A DNA stretch of 64,000 nucleotides from Ideonella margarita (GCF_038066635.1 NZ_JBBUTI010000013.1:1-64000); one strand, 5' to 3'. Counted from the stretch's first letter, positions 26,259-35,166 are shown. The notes: generated by a model from the letters alone, not told the origin. Numbers and translations: made by a program.

Positions 26259-27196
26259 GGTTGTGCTCCGGCGATGGCGGCGGTGGCGGCCACATCGCGG
26301 CTCACCAGCTCGCGGTACAGCGCCTGCAGGCGCAGCACCATCGGGCCGGGCACGGCCTCGTCGAAATGGCGGCCGTCGACGCTGCGCACCGGCACCACGC
26401 CGGCAAAGGTGCCGGTGCAGAAGGCCTCGTCGGCGCTGTAGACCTGCGTCAGGCTGAAGTTCTTTTCGAACACCGGAATGCCGGCCTCGCGGCACACCTG
26501 GATGACGTTGCTGCGGGTGATGCCGCCCAGGCAGTAATCGCCGCTGCTGGTCCACACCTCGCCCTTGCGCACGATGAAGAAGTGGGTGGAGTTGCAGGTG
26601 GCCACGAAGCCGTGCGGGTCGAGCATCAGCGCTTCGTCGGCGCCGGCTTCGATGGCCTGGATGCAGGCGGTGATGCAGTTGAGCTTGCTGTGGCTGTTGA
26701 GCTTGGGGTCCTGCACGTCGGGGAAGCCGCGGCGCACATGCACGGTGAACAGCTTGAGACCCGCCTGTACGGTTTCCGGTTTGGCCAGCTTGAATTCCGG
26801 CAGGATGACGATGGTGGCCGGGCCGACGGTGACACGCGGGTCTTGGTACGGCGTGCGCTTCATGCCGCGGCTCACCATCAGACGGATGTGCACGCCGTCG
26901 TGCATCTGGTTGGCAGCCAGGGTGTCGCGGATGGCCTGCGTCAGCTCGGCCCGGCTCAGGCCGATGTTCAGCGCGATGGCCTTGGCACCCTCATACAGCC
27001 GGTCCAGGTGGGCTGCCAGAAACAGCGGCTGGCCGGCCACCACCCGCAGGCCCTCCCAGACGCCATCACCCAGCACGAAGCCGCTGTCGAACACCGACAC
27101 CGTGGCCTCGGCCCTCGGCTTGAGCTGGCCGTTGACCCAGATCAGGATGTTCGCGTTGCGCGGGTCGTCGTGGAAGTCGTGGATGCTTTGGGACAT
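26255..27196 (-). CDS. Class IV PLP aminotransferase (branched-chain / D-amino acid type)
   Basis: 313 residues from ATG at 27196. Fold type IV PLP enzyme: GVWEGLRV near residue 45, the PLP lysine in NSHSKLNCI (Lys171), DEALMLDPHGFVATCNSTHFF, GGITRSNVIQVCREAGIPV and DEAFCTGTFAGVVPV. Closest by motif to IlvE and D-alanine aminotransferases; the specificity cannot be decided from sequence alone. First gene of the transaminase-sulfotransferase-RluA-flavin reductase operon. Confidence 0.85.
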   Translation of the reverse strand: MSQSIHDFHDDPRNANILIWVNGQLKPRAEATVSVFDSGFVLGDGVWEGLRVVAGQPLFLAAHLDRLYEGAKAIALNIGLSRAELTQAIRDTLAANQMHDGVHIRLMVSRGMKRTPYQDPRVTVGPATIVILPEFKLAKPETVQAGLKLFTVHVRRGFPDVQDPKLNSHSKLNCITACIQAIEAGADEALMLDPHGFVATCNSTHFFIVRKGEVWTSSGDYCLGGITRSNVIQVCREAGIPVFEKNFSLTQVYSADEAFCTGTFAGVVPVRSVDGRHFDEAVPGPMVLRLQALYRELVSRDVAATAAIAGAQP

Positions 27197-27369
27197 GGCG
27201 GTGGTGCGCAGGGCGCAATCGGCAAAGGTTGCCGCCAGTCTACGCAAAGCCGGGCCGGGGTTTGCAGGCGCTGTGGGGCCGCTGCAGCGATGGCATCATG
27301 TGCGCCTTGACGGCCGACCCGGCTGCGAACCGCCGGCCATGAACCGGCCCTGATGGATTGAGGAACCCC

Positions 27370-28077
27370 ATGCAAACGTTCACCCCCCGTGCCAGCGTGG
27401 CTGGCTTGATGCTGGCGCTGTGCGCCGCTGCCGCCCAGGCTCAAACCGCTGCCAATGCCCCTGCCGGCAAGGTCCAGTCACTTGGCAATGCCAGCGCGAC
27501 CGCCAGCGTGATGTCGCGCGACGAACTGCGTGCCTGCCTGCGTGACCAGGACGCGCTGAAGGCGACCGCAGCCTCGCTGGCCGATCGCCGGGTCGCGTTG
27601 AATGCCGAACAGAAGGCTCTGGAGTCGGAGAATGATGGCCTGAGGAAAGAGCGCGACGCGATGGCTGCCAAGATTGAAGCCAGTGCCCAGGCGATCAACG
27701 CGAAGGTGGCTGCCCAGGCCGCGTCGGTGAACGCCTACAACGAGAAGATGGACGCGATGAACGCGGCCGCCAAGAAGGGCGAAAACGTTGATCGCCGCCG
27801 CCAGCTGCTCGAGCGCGACGGCAAGGCCCTGCAAGCCGCCAGCGACAGCCTGAATGAGTCGGTCAAGGCCGCACAGACTGAAAACGAGGCGACCGAGAAG
27901 AGCCTGAACGAGCGTTTTGCCGCGTTCGAAGGCCGCATTGCCAACTGGAACACCCGCAACAAGCAGATCAATCCGGACGCTGACGCCTACGACGAAAAGC
28001 TGCAGTCGTGGAAGCTGCGTTGCGGCACCCGCAACTACCGCGAAAGCGACGAAAAGGCCATCCGCGACGGCCGATGA
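27370..28077 (+). CDS. Exported coiled-coil protein
   Basis: 235 residues from ATG at 27370 (GAGG upstream). A signal peptide with cleavage near AAAQAQ-T (residue 25) precedes long Ala/Lys/Glu/Gln helices from about residue 50 to 185, predicted to be coiled coil, and a C-terminal WKLRCGTRNYRESDE motif with one Cys. No catalytic motif; no family recognised beyond coiled-coil periplasmic proteins. The stop overlaps the start of the epimerase (ATGA). Confidence 0.75.
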   Translation: MQTFTPRASVAGLMLALCAAAAQAQTAANAPAGKVQSLGNASATASVMSRDELRACLRDQDALKATAASLADRRVALNAEQKALESENDGLRKERDAMAAKIEASAQAINAKVAAQAASVNAYNEKMDAMNAAAKKGENVDRRRQLLERDGKALQAASDSLNESVKAAQTENEATEKSLNERFAAFEGRIANWNTRNKQINPDADAYDEKLQSWKLRCGTRNYRESDEKAIRDGR

Positions 28078-29129
28078 GCATGTCCCCCACGCTGCCGCTG
28101 CCGCCAGCCTCGATGCACTTGTTGATCATCGGCGGTGGCCGCTTCGTGGGGCGTCACCTGGTGCAGGCCGCCCTGGCCGCCGGCCATCGGGTAACGGTTT
28201 TCAACCGCGGCCAGACCAGCGATGTCTGGCCCGACGGCGTGGAGCACCTGCGCGGTGACCGCCGGCTTGATTTGTCTGCGCTGCACGGCCGCAGCTGGGA
28301 CGCGGTGATCGACTGCTGCGGCTACCTGCCCTCTGAAGTCGCTGCGCTGGGTGCGGCACTGGTCGGCCATGTGCCGCGCTGCGTGTTCATCTCCAGCATC
28401 TCGGTGTACGGCAGCTTCGTGGTGCCCAATACCGAGGACAGCCCGCTGGGCACCATCGATGACGTGGACACCACGGTGGTCGACGGCCGTACCTACGGGC
28501 CGCTGAAGGCCTTGTGCGAGGCCGAGGTGCAGCGGGCCTGGGGGCAGGGCGCCTTGATCATCCGCCCGGGGCTGGTGGTGGGGCCGGACGACCCCACCGG
28601 CCGCTTCACCTGGTGGCCGGCGCGCTGGGCGCGTGCGGCGGCTGCCAGTGAGCCACACGTGCTGACACCGGGCACGCCGGACGACCCGCTGCAATTCATT
28701 GATGTGCGCGACCTGGCCGCGTTCACCCTGGCCGCGCTGGCCCGTGGTGAGCAGGGCGCGTTCAACGTGTGCACCGACCCCGGCAGCCTCACCAGTGGGG
28801 CCTTGCAGGCTGCCTGCGCTGAGGCTGCAAGTGCAAGTGCCACACCCGCCTGGGCACCGTCTGCGTGGCTGGAAGCCCGTGACGTTGGCGCCTGGATGGC
28901 CATGCCGCTGTGGCTGGGCACCGATGCAGCCATGGCGGCCTTCATGGGTAGCCACAACCAGCGCGCGCGTGCCGCGGGCCTGCAGATTCGCCCGCTGGTG
29001 CAGACGGTGGCTGACACCCTGGCCTGGTGGCGTGCCTTGCCGGCTGAGAAGCAGGCCTTTCCCCAGACCGGCCTGGCGCCCGAGCGTGAGGCTGAGTTGC
29101 TGGCTGCGTTGTCTGAAACCCGAGACTGA
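28074..29129 (+). CDS. NAD-dependent epimerase/dehydratase family protein
   Basis: 351 residues from ATG at 28074, which overlaps the previous stop as ATGA. An extended-SDR Rossmann motif (LLIIGGGRFVGRHLVQAAL), SSISVYGSF with the catalytic Ser and YxxxK-type YGPLKALCE, plus a C-terminal substrate domain. Resembles the plant-type NAD-dependent nucleoside-diphosphate-sugar reductases (mRNA-binding-like), usually with unknown substrate. Followed by a strong bidirectional terminator. Confidence 0.85.
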   Translation: MSMSPTLPLPPASMHLLIIGGGRFVGRHLVQAALAAGHRVTVFNRGQTSDVWPDGVEHLRGDRRLDLSALHGRSWDAVIDCCGYLPSEVAALGAALVGHVPRCVFISSISVYGSFVVPNTEDSPLGTIDDVDTTVVDGRTYGPLKALCEAEVQRAWGQGALIIRPGLVVGPDDPTGRFTWWPARWARAAAASEPHVLTPGTPDDPLQFIDVRDLAAFTLAALARGEQGAFNVCTDPGSLTSGALQAACAEAASASATPAWAPSAWLEARDVGAWMAMPLWLGTDAAMAAFMGSHNQRARAAGLQIRPLVQTVADTLAWWRALPAEKQAFPQTGLAPEREAELLAALSETRD

Positions 29130-29162
29130 GCCGCCCAACCGAAAAGCCCAGCCCGCCCCATG

Positions 29163-29198
29163 AAAAAAGCCCGCCAGAGCGAACTCTGGCGGGCTTTT
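29163..29198. terminator. Bidirectional terminator between epimerase and acnB
   Basis: A perfect 11-bp stem (GCCCGCCAGAG / CTCTGGCGGGC) with a CGAA tetraloop, flanked by AAAAAA and TTTT, lies between the convergent epimerase and acnB stops and can end transcription of both. Confidence 0.85.
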
Positions 29199-29226
29199 GC
29201 TTGATGACGGCAAGCCGTCAACCGGA

Positions 29227-31821
29227 TCAGCAGGCCTTGGTGGCTTCAGCAGCTTCCGCGTATTCCGGGATCTGGTCGAAGTTCAGGTACTTGTAGATCG
29301 AAGCGCCGTCCTTGTTCACGACGCCCATGGCTTCGTGGTACTCGGCGACGGTCGGGATCTTGCCCAGCTTCGAGCAGATGGCAGCCAGTTCGGCCGAGGC
29401 CAGGAACACGTTGGTGTTCTTGCCCAGGCGGTTCGGGAAGTTGCGGGTCGAGGTGGAGACCACGGTCGCGCCTTCACGCACCTGCGCCTGGTTGCCCATG
29501 CACAGCGAGCAGCCCGGCATTTCGGTACGAGCACCGGCCGTGCCGAAGGCGGCGTAATGGCCTTCCTTGATCAGCTCGGACTGGTCCATCTTGGTCGGCG
29601 GAGCCACCCACAGCTTGACCGGGATGTCGCGCTGGCCGCCCAGCAGCTTGGCTGCGGCGCGGAAGTGGCCGATGTTGGTCATGCACGAACCGATGAAGGC
29701 TTCATCGATCTTGGTGCCGGCCACTTCAGACATGAACTTGGCGTCGTCCGGGTCGTTCGGGCAGCAGACGATCGGCTCCTTGATGTCGGCCAGATCGATC
29801 TCGATCACGGCAGCGTACTCGGCGTCCTTGTCGGCTTCCAGCAGGTCCGGCTTGGCCAGCCAGGCTTCGACCTTCTCGATGCGGCGCTGCAGCGTGCGGG
29901 CATCGGCGTAGCCGTCAGCGATCATGTTCTTCATCAGCACGACGTTGCTGGTGAGGTATTCCTTGATCGGAGCCGGGTTCAGCTTGATGGTGCAGCCAGC
30001 GGCCGAACGCTCAGCCGACGCATCGCTCAGCTCGAATGCCTGTTCCACCTTCAGGTCTGGCAGACCTTCGATTTCCAGGATGCGGCCGGAGAACACGTTG
30101 ACCTTGCCGGCCTTGGCCACGGTCAGCAGACCAGCCTTGATGGCGTACAGCGGAATGGCATGCACGAGGTCACGCAGGGTGACGCCCGGCTGCATCTGGC
30201 CCTTGAAGCGCACCAGCACCGATTCAGGCATGTCCAGCGGCATCACGCCGGTGGCAGCACCGAAGGCCACCAGGCCCGAACCCGCCGGGAAGGAGATGCC
30301 GATCGGGAAACGCGTGTGCGAGTCGCCGCCGGTGCCGACGGTGTCAGGCAGCAGCAGGCGGTTCAGCCAGCTGTGGATCACGCCGTCGCCAGGGCGCAGC
30401 GAGACGCCGCCACGGCTGCTGATGAAGGCCGGCAGTTCGCGGTGGGTCTTCACGTCGACAGGCTTCGGATAAGCCGCGGTGTGGCAGAACGACTGCATCA
30501 CCAGATCGGCCGAGAAGCCCAGGCAAGCCAGGTCCTTCAGCTCGTCGCGGGTCATCGGGCCGGTGGTGTCCTGCGAACCCACGGTGGTCATCTTCGGCTC
30601 GCAGTAGGTGCCCGGACGCACGCCCTGGCCTTCCGGCAGGCCAACAGCGCGACCGACCATCTTCTGGGCCAGCGTGAAGCCGGCGTTGGTGGCGGCCGGT
30701 GCCGACGGCAGGCGGAACATCGTCGAGGCCGGCAGGCCCAGGAATTCGCGGGCCTTGGCGGTCAGCGAACGGCCGATGATCAGGTTGATACGGCCGCCGG
30801 CGCGCACTTCGTCAAACAGCACATCGCTGCGCAGCTTGAATTCGGTGACGGTCTCGCCGTTCTTCACGATCTTGCCGTCGTAGGGCAGCACGTCGATGAC
30901 GTCGCCCATTTCCAGCTTCGTCACGTCGACTTCGATCGGCAGTGCGCCGGAGTCTTCCTGCGTGTTGAAGAAGATCGGAGCGATCTTGCCGCCCAGCGTG
31001 ACGCCGCCGAAGCGCTTGTTCGGCACGAACGGGATGTCCTGGCCGGTGGCCCAGATCACCGAGTTGGTGGCCGACTTGCGCGAAGAGCCGGTGCCGACCA
31101 CGTCGCCGACGTAGGCCACGAGGTGGCCCTTCTTCTTCAGGTCTTCGATGAACTGCATCGGACCGCGCTTGCCGTCTTCCTCCGGCTTGAAGGCCGCGTC
31201 AGCGCGCGTGTTCTTCAGCATGGCCAGGTAGTGCATCGGGATGTCCGGGCGGCTCCAGGCGTCCGGCGCGGGCGACAGGTCGTCGGTGTTGGTCTCGCCA
31301 GGCACCTTGAACACGGTCACGGTGATGCTCTTGGGCACTTCAGGGCGGGTGGTGAACCACTCGGCGTCGGCCCACGACTGCATGACTTCCTTGGCCTTGG
31401 CATTGCCGGCCTTGGCCTTTTCGGCGACGTCGTTGAAGAAGTCGAACATCAGCAGCGTCTTCTTCAGACCTTCAGCGGCCACGCTGGCCACTTCAGCGTC
31501 GTCGAGCAGCTCGATCAGCGGATGCACGTTGTAGCCGCCCACCATGGTGCCGAGCAATTCGGTGGCCTTGGCCTTGGAGATCAGGGCGACCTTCACGTCG
31601 CCGTGGGCCACGGCAGCCAGGAAGCTGGCCTTGACCTTGGCAGCGTCGTCCACGCCCGGGGGCACGCGGTGGGTCAGTAGGTCGAGCAGGAACGCATCTT
31701 CGCCAGCCGGCGGGTTCTTGATCAGCTCGATCAGGTCAGCGACCTGCTTGGCTTCGAGGGGCAGCGGCGGGATGCCGAGCGCGGCGCGTTCGGCTTCATG
31801 TTGGCGATAGGCTTGCAGCAT
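29227..31821 (-). CDS. acnB: Aconitate hydratase B
   Basis: 864 residues, the usual AcnB length, with the AcnB order of HEAT-like N-terminal domain, swivel domain, then the catalytic domains. Fe-S cysteines appear in the later segments SCMTNIGHFRAAAK and PGCSLCMGNQAQV plus an earlier Cys (SFCHTAAY). Interconverts citrate and isocitrate; the AcnB family can also use 2-methylaconitate in the methylcitrate cycle. AGGAG eight bases upstream of ATG. Its promoter carries the palindrome found at the mdh/gntR locus. Confidence 0.95.
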   Translation of the reverse strand: MLQAYRQHEAERAALGIPPLPLEAKQVADLIELIKNPPAGEDAFLLDLLTHRVPPGVDDAAKVKASFLAAVAHGDVKVALISKAKATELLGTMVGGYNVHPLIELLDDAEVASVAAEGLKKTLLMFDFFNDVAEKAKAGNAKAKEVMQSWADAEWFTTRPEVPKSITVTVFKVPGETNTDDLSPAPDAWSRPDIPMHYLAMLKNTRADAAFKPEEDGKRGPMQFIEDLKKKGHLVAYVGDVVGTGSSRKSATNSVIWATGQDIPFVPNKRFGGVTLGGKIAPIFFNTQEDSGALPIEVDVTKLEMGDVIDVLPYDGKIVKNGETVTEFKLRSDVLFDEVRAGGRINLIIGRSLTAKAREFLGLPASTMFRLPSAPAATNAGFTLAQKMVGRAVGLPEGQGVRPGTYCEPKMTTVGSQDTTGPMTRDELKDLACLGFSADLVMQSFCHTAAYPKPVDVKTHRELPAFISSRGGVSLRPGDGVIHSWLNRLLLPDTVGTGGDSHTRFPIGISFPAGSGLVAFGAATGVMPLDMPESVLVRFKGQMQPGVTLRDLVHAIPLYAIKAGLLTVAKAGKVNVFSGRILEIEGLPDLKVEQAFELSDASAERSAAGCTIKLNPAPIKEYLTSNVVLMKNMIADGYADARTLQRRIEKVEAWLAKPDLLEADKDAEYAAVIEIDLADIKEPIVCCPNDPDDAKFMSEVAGTKIDEAFIGSCMTNIGHFRAAAKLLGGQRDIPVKLWVAPPTKMDQSELIKEGHYAAFGTAGARTEMPGCSLCMGNQAQVREGATVVSTSTRNFPNRLGKNTNVFLASAELAAICSKLGKIPTVAEYHEAMGVVNKDGASIYKYLNFDQIPEYAEAAEATKAC

Positions 31822-31908
31822 GTCAGGGCTCCTGGGATGCGTGACGTCGGGGGACTTCGGGGCGCAGCGTCTGCTGGCTGCGGATCAGCGGTTCCGGGTA
31901 ACTACCGT

Positions 31909-31936
31909 ATTTTATATCTTATATAAGACTTGCCAA
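31909..31936 (-). promoter_or_regulatory. acnB promoter with GntR-type operator
   Basis: On the minus strand TTGGCA (31931-31936) and TAAAAT (31909-31914) form a -35/-10 pair with a 16-base spacer. Inside the spacer sits the perfect 12-bp palindrome TCTTATATAAGA (31917-31928). The same core occurs in the mdh/gntR intergenic region (35100-35111). A protein bound here would block RNA polymerase. The promoter call is by consensus; the regulator is inferred. Confidence 0.7.
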
Positions 31937-32089
31937 GGTGAACCCGACCGGTTCACCTTGATGCTCGAATTTGCCGGCGGGCAGATTGTCCGGCAGCCAG
32001 CGGGCCAACCCAAGCGAATCTCGATACAAACGCGGGGAAATCCACTGCCGAGGGTTCGCCGCAGTGTGGCGCTTGTCGCAAAAAGCACA

Positions 32090-32111
32090 AAGCCCGGGCG
32101 GCGCCGGGCTT
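32090..32111 (-). terminator. Terminator of the exported-protein gene
   Basis: Eight-bp stem AAGCCCGG / CCGGGCTT with a six-base loop; the minus strand continues TGTGCTTTTTG after the stem. Confidence 0.6.
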
Positions 32112-32150
32112 CGGGGGCAAGGGCTGGCTGCACGGGGCAGCCGGGCATGC

Positions 32151-32666
32151 TCAGTTCTTCACGGTGGGTGCGCCGCCCGTCAGCAGGGCTTCGCGGGGCT
32201 GGCCGTCCGCGTTGCGCTTGGCTTCGAGTTGCTTTTCATGCACGCATTCGTCAACCAGGCGGCGGCCGGCCTTCACGTCCATCAGCATCGACTTGTAGGC
32301 GATCTGCAGCATCATGGCCTGGCCCTTGACGTCTTCCAGACGCAGGGCGCCCGTCGACGACAGCACCGGCTTCATCGTGAAGCGCTGCTTGCCGAACATC
32401 ACGTCGATGTAGGCGTCGTACTTCGGGTTCATCGCCACCGTCACGGTCTGGTTGAACTCGCAGCCGTAGTCGCCGAAGTGCACCATGGCCGCGGCAGCGG
32501 TCTGCTCGCCTTCGGCCGCGGGCAGCGGCGCTTCAACCGGGGGAGCCTTCTTGGCGGTGGCCTTGGGCGCGGCTTTCGCGGCGGCGGGCTTGGCGGTGGG
32601 GGCGGTTTGCGCCATCGTCGTCGAGGCGCAGAGCGCCAGGGCCAGGGCGGCCACGGTCTTGTTCAT
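32151..32666 (-). CDS. Exported protein of unknown function
   Basis: 171 residues. Signal peptide MNKTVAALALALCASTTMA-Q, an Ala/Lys/Pro linker to about residue 50, then a small domain containing MVHFGDYGCEFNQTVTVAMN, QRFTMKPVLSSTGALRLEDVK and VDECVHEKQLEAK with two conserved-looking Cys. Periplasmic. Many Burkholderiales carry such small proteins, but I know of no function. Between acnB and the CoA-ester lyase on the same strand. Confidence 0.75.
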   Translation of the reverse strand: MNKTVAALALALCASTTMAQTAPTAKPAAAKAAPKATAKKAPPVEAPLPAAEGEQTAAAAMVHFGDYGCEFNQTVTVAMNPKYDAYIDVMFGKQRFTMKPVLSSTGALRLEDVKGQAMMLQIAYKSMLMDVKAGRRLVDECVHEKQLEAKRNADGQPREALLTGGAPTVKN

Positions 32667-32776
32667 TCAAAGCTCCAGTGCAAGCAGGCGAGGGCAGCGC
32701 GATTCGTTGCCATGTGGGGGATTGTCACCTGCGGCAGCAGGGGGTTGGTATCGGAACGTATCCGGAGTGGAAGCGG

Positions 32777-33796
32777 TCAGGCGCTGAAAAACGCAGCCAC
32801 CGCCTCTGGCGGAAGTTGCCTGCCGCCGCTGTAGGCCGTGGCCTGCGCGCGTTGCAGCACTTGCCAGAAGTAACGGAAGCTGGCGCGGTCATGCAACTGG
32901 TCGCGCCCTTGGTGGTGATGCCGGATCGGGCCCCAATCGGCGGCCTGGGCGGCCAGCAGAATCTCGCTGGCTTGCACGATTTCATCCTCCGACGGGGTGA
33001 AGGCCTCGACGATCGGGCGGATCTGGTCGGGGTGAATGCTCCACATCCGGGTGTAACCCAGCTCGCGGGCGGCGCGGTGGGCCGCAGCCTTCAGCGCGGC
33101 GGTGTCCTTGAATTCGGTCACCACGCAGTGCGACGGCACCTTGGCGTGGGCATGGCAGGCCGCCGCAATCTCCAGCTTGGCGCGCACCACCAGCGGGTGG
33201 CTGAACTGGCCTTCCACGCCCATGGCCGATTGCGGAATGGCGCCGCGGTGCGCAGACACAAAATCCATCAAACCAAACGAGAGTGACTCGATGCGCGGAT
33301 GAGCCGCCATCGCCCAGACATCCCGCAGCGCGCCGTGGGTTTCCACCAGCGCATGCAGCGGAATGGGGCGGGTCAGGCCGGCCGAAGCGGCCACGGCGTC
33401 CACCTGTTCTGCGGCCAGTGCCAGGTCTTGCGCATGGCGCGGCTTCGGGATCATCAGCCAGGCCAGGCGCTGGCCCGCGGCCGGCAGCAAGGCTTCGAGC
33501 ATTGGCAGGAAGGCCGGGTGATCGACCGGCACCACCCGGGCGCCGACGCGGCCGTGCACATTGGCGGGGGAGTTCACCAGCTCGGCGATCAGGTGGGCGT
33601 GCTCCACCTCGCCGCCCACCGGGGCGCCGTCTTCGCCGTCGAGGGTCACGTCAAACACCGGCCCGAGCTCAGCCTGCAGGGCCAGGCTCTTGCGCATGCG
33701 CGCATCGACGCCGCAATAGTGGTCACAGACGGGCAGCGCAGGGGTGGCGTCGCCTTCTTCAAACAGCACGTCGGCGGGGTGGCGCAGTGGGCTCAT
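32777..33796 (-). CDS. HpcH/HpaI aldolase / CitE-like CoA-ester lyase
   Basis: 339 residues of the CitE/malyl-CoA lyase (TIM-barrel) family: FDVTLDGEDGAPVGGEVEHA with the metal-binding Glu/Asp pattern, GARVVPVDHPAF, LMIPKPRHAQDL, HALVETHGALRDVWAM and LSFGLMDFVSAHRG. Family members cleave malyl-CoA, citramalyl-CoA or related esters with Mg2+. Its position between acnB and mdh puts it in a TCA context; the exact substrate cannot be read from sequence. The mdh terminator (33893-33927) separates it from mdh. Confidence 0.85.
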   Translation of the reverse strand: MSPLRHPADVLFEEGDATPALPVCDHYCGVDARMRKSLALQAELGPVFDVTLDGEDGAPVGGEVEHAHLIAELVNSPANVHGRVGARVVPVDHPAFLPMLEALLPAAGQRLAWLMIPKPRHAQDLALAAEQVDAVAASAGLTRPIPLHALVETHGALRDVWAMAAHPRIESLSFGLMDFVSAHRGAIPQSAMGVEGQFSHPLVVRAKLEIAAACHAHAKVPSHCVVTEFKDTAALKAAAHRAARELGYTRMWSIHPDQIRPIVEAFTPSEDEIVQASEILLAAQAADWGPIRHHHQGRDQLHDRASFRYFWQVLQRAQATAYSGGRQLPPEAVAAFFSA

Positions 33797-33892
33797 GGGC
33801 GGTGGGGAAAGACGGACCGAACAGAAATGGGCGAGGCGAGAACGCGAACGGCGAATACGGGCAAGGCGAGAACAAGAAAAGCCTCGGCCATG

Positions 33893-33927
33893 AAAAAAGC
33901 CGGCGGCACTCGCGTGCTCACCGGCTT
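33893..33927 (-). terminator. Terminator of mdh
   Basis: Minus-strand stem AAGCCGG...CCGGCTT enclosing an inner GCAC/GTGC hairpin, followed by TTTTTT. Confidence 0.75.
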
Positions 33928-33967
33928 CACAGCTTAAGGCCTCAACGGCCTCGCGCCTTGTGCAGCA

Positions 33968-34954
33968 TCACAGCAGGTGCTTGACGCCGTCTTGTTCGCC
34001 TTGCAGCTCGGCCAGGGTCTTGTTGATGCACTCTTGCGAGAACTCGTCGATGGCCAGCCCTTCAACGATCTTGTACTCGCCGTTGGCGCAGGTGACCGGG
34101 TAGCCGAACATGACTTCCTTCGGGATGCCGTATTCGCCGTTCGACGGGATGCCCATCGTGACCCACTTGCCGTTGGTGCCCAGGGCCCAGTCGCGCATGT
34201 GGTCGATGGCGGCGTTGGCGGCCGAGGCAGCCGACGACAGACCGCGGGCGGCGATGATGGCAGCGCCACGCTTGCCGACGGTCGGCAGGAACACGTCGCG
34301 GTTCCAGGCTTCGTCGTTGATCATGTCCTTGACCGATGCGCCGCCGATGGTGGCGAAGCGGTAGTCGGCGTACATGGTCGGCGAGTGGTTGCCCCACACG
34401 GCCAGGTTTTCGATGTCAGCGACGGCCTTGCCAGTCTTGGCAGCCAGTTGCGACGCGGCGCGGTTGTGGTCCAGGCGCAGCATGGCGGTGAAGTTCTTGG
34501 CCGGCAGGTCCGGCGCAGCCTTCATGGCGATGTAGGCGTTGGTGTTGGCCGGGTTGCCCACCACCAGCACCTTGACGTTGCGCGAAGCCACGGCGTTCAG
34601 GGCCTTGCCCTGGGTCGTGAAGATGGCGCCGTTGATGGCCAGCAGTTCGGCACGTTCCATGCCCGGGCCGCGCGGACGCGAACCGACCAGCAGCGCGTAG
34701 TCGGTGTCCTTGAAGGCGGTCATCGGATCCGAGTGAGCTTCGATGCCCACCAGCAGCGGGAATGCGCAGTCTTCCAGCTCCATGATCACGCCCTTCAGCG
34801 CGTTCTGGGCCTTCTCGTCGGGGATCTCCAGCAGTTGCAGGATGACGGGCTGGTCCTTGCCCAGCATTTCGCCGGAAGCGATGCGGAACAGCAGGGCGTA
34901 GCCGATCTGGCCAGCGGCGCCGGTAACGGCAACGCGAACGGGAGTCTTGCTCAT
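33968..34954 (-). CDS. mdh: Malate dehydrogenase
   Basis: 328 residues from ATG at 34954 (GGAGA upstream). NAD-binding VTGAAGQIGYALLFRIASG, substrate-binding RPRGPGMERAEL, VGNPANTNAYI, MLRLDHNRA and catalytic His in VWGNHSPTMYADY: the cytosolic/Burkholderia-type malate dehydrogenase. Oxidises malate to oxaloacetate, the gltA substrate. Transcribed from the TTGACA/TAGACT promoter next to the palindrome; divergent from the GntR regulator. Confidence 0.95.
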   Translation of the reverse strand: MSKTPVRVAVTGAAGQIGYALLFRIASGEMLGKDQPVILQLLEIPDEKAQNALKGVIMELEDCAFPLLVGIEAHSDPMTAFKDTDYALLVGSRPRGPGMERAELLAINGAIFTTQGKALNAVASRNVKVLVVGNPANTNAYIAMKAAPDLPAKNFTAMLRLDHNRAASQLAAKTGKAVADIENLAVWGNHSPTMYADYRFATIGGASVKDMINDEAWNRDVFLPTVGKRGAAIIAARGLSSAASAANAAIDHMRDWALGTNGKWVTMGIPSNGEYGIPKEVMFGYPVTCANGEYKIVEGLAIDEFSQECINKTLAELQGEQDGVKHLL

Positions 34955-35060
34955 GGTGGGGTCTCCGGAAAGTGGTGGGAGCGGTGTGCGCGCCGAACGG
35001 CTGCCGGCGCATTTTGAAACGCAGTTCTGAAACCAGCGCAAAACGCGAGTTTAGCCCTTG

Positions 35061-35089
35061 AGTCTAGGGGTGAACCCGGGGCGTGTCAA
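35061..35089 (-). promoter_or_regulatory. mdh promoter
   Basis: Minus-strand TTGACA (35084-35089), 17-base spacer, TAGACT (35061-35066). The palindromic operator lies 7 bases upstream of the -35. The implied leader to the mdh start is about 100 bases. Confidence 0.7.
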
Positions 35090-35096
35090 TTCTCTT

Positions 35097-35114
35097 ATGT
35101 CTTATATAAGACAT
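35097..35114. promoter_or_regulatory. 18-bp palindromic operator between mdh and gntR
   Basis: ATGTCTTATATAAGACAT is a perfect 18-bp palindrome. Its centre TCTTATATAAGA is identical to the acnB site. It lies 52 bases before the regulator's start and just upstream of the mdh -35, a position for autoregulation and for control of mdh. Assignment to the adjacent GntR protein is inferred. Confidence 0.7.
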
Positions 35115-35166
35115 CAGTCGGGATTCTCTGGACGCCGTCTCCGTCGGCGTGGTCGAATCGCGCCCC

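Larger units (their letters stand above)
31822..32150. other. acnB upstream region
   Basis: About 330 bases without a gene between acnB and the exported protein (tandem, minus strand). It holds the acnB promoter/operator (31909-31936) and the terminator of the upstream gene (32090-32111). I see nothing else. Confidence 0.6.

Noticed and set aside
29197..31680. An 827-residue open frame on the plus strand over acnB
   Set aside because: Complete antisense shadow of acnB; composition (His/Gln/Arg-rich) is typical of an antisense frame.
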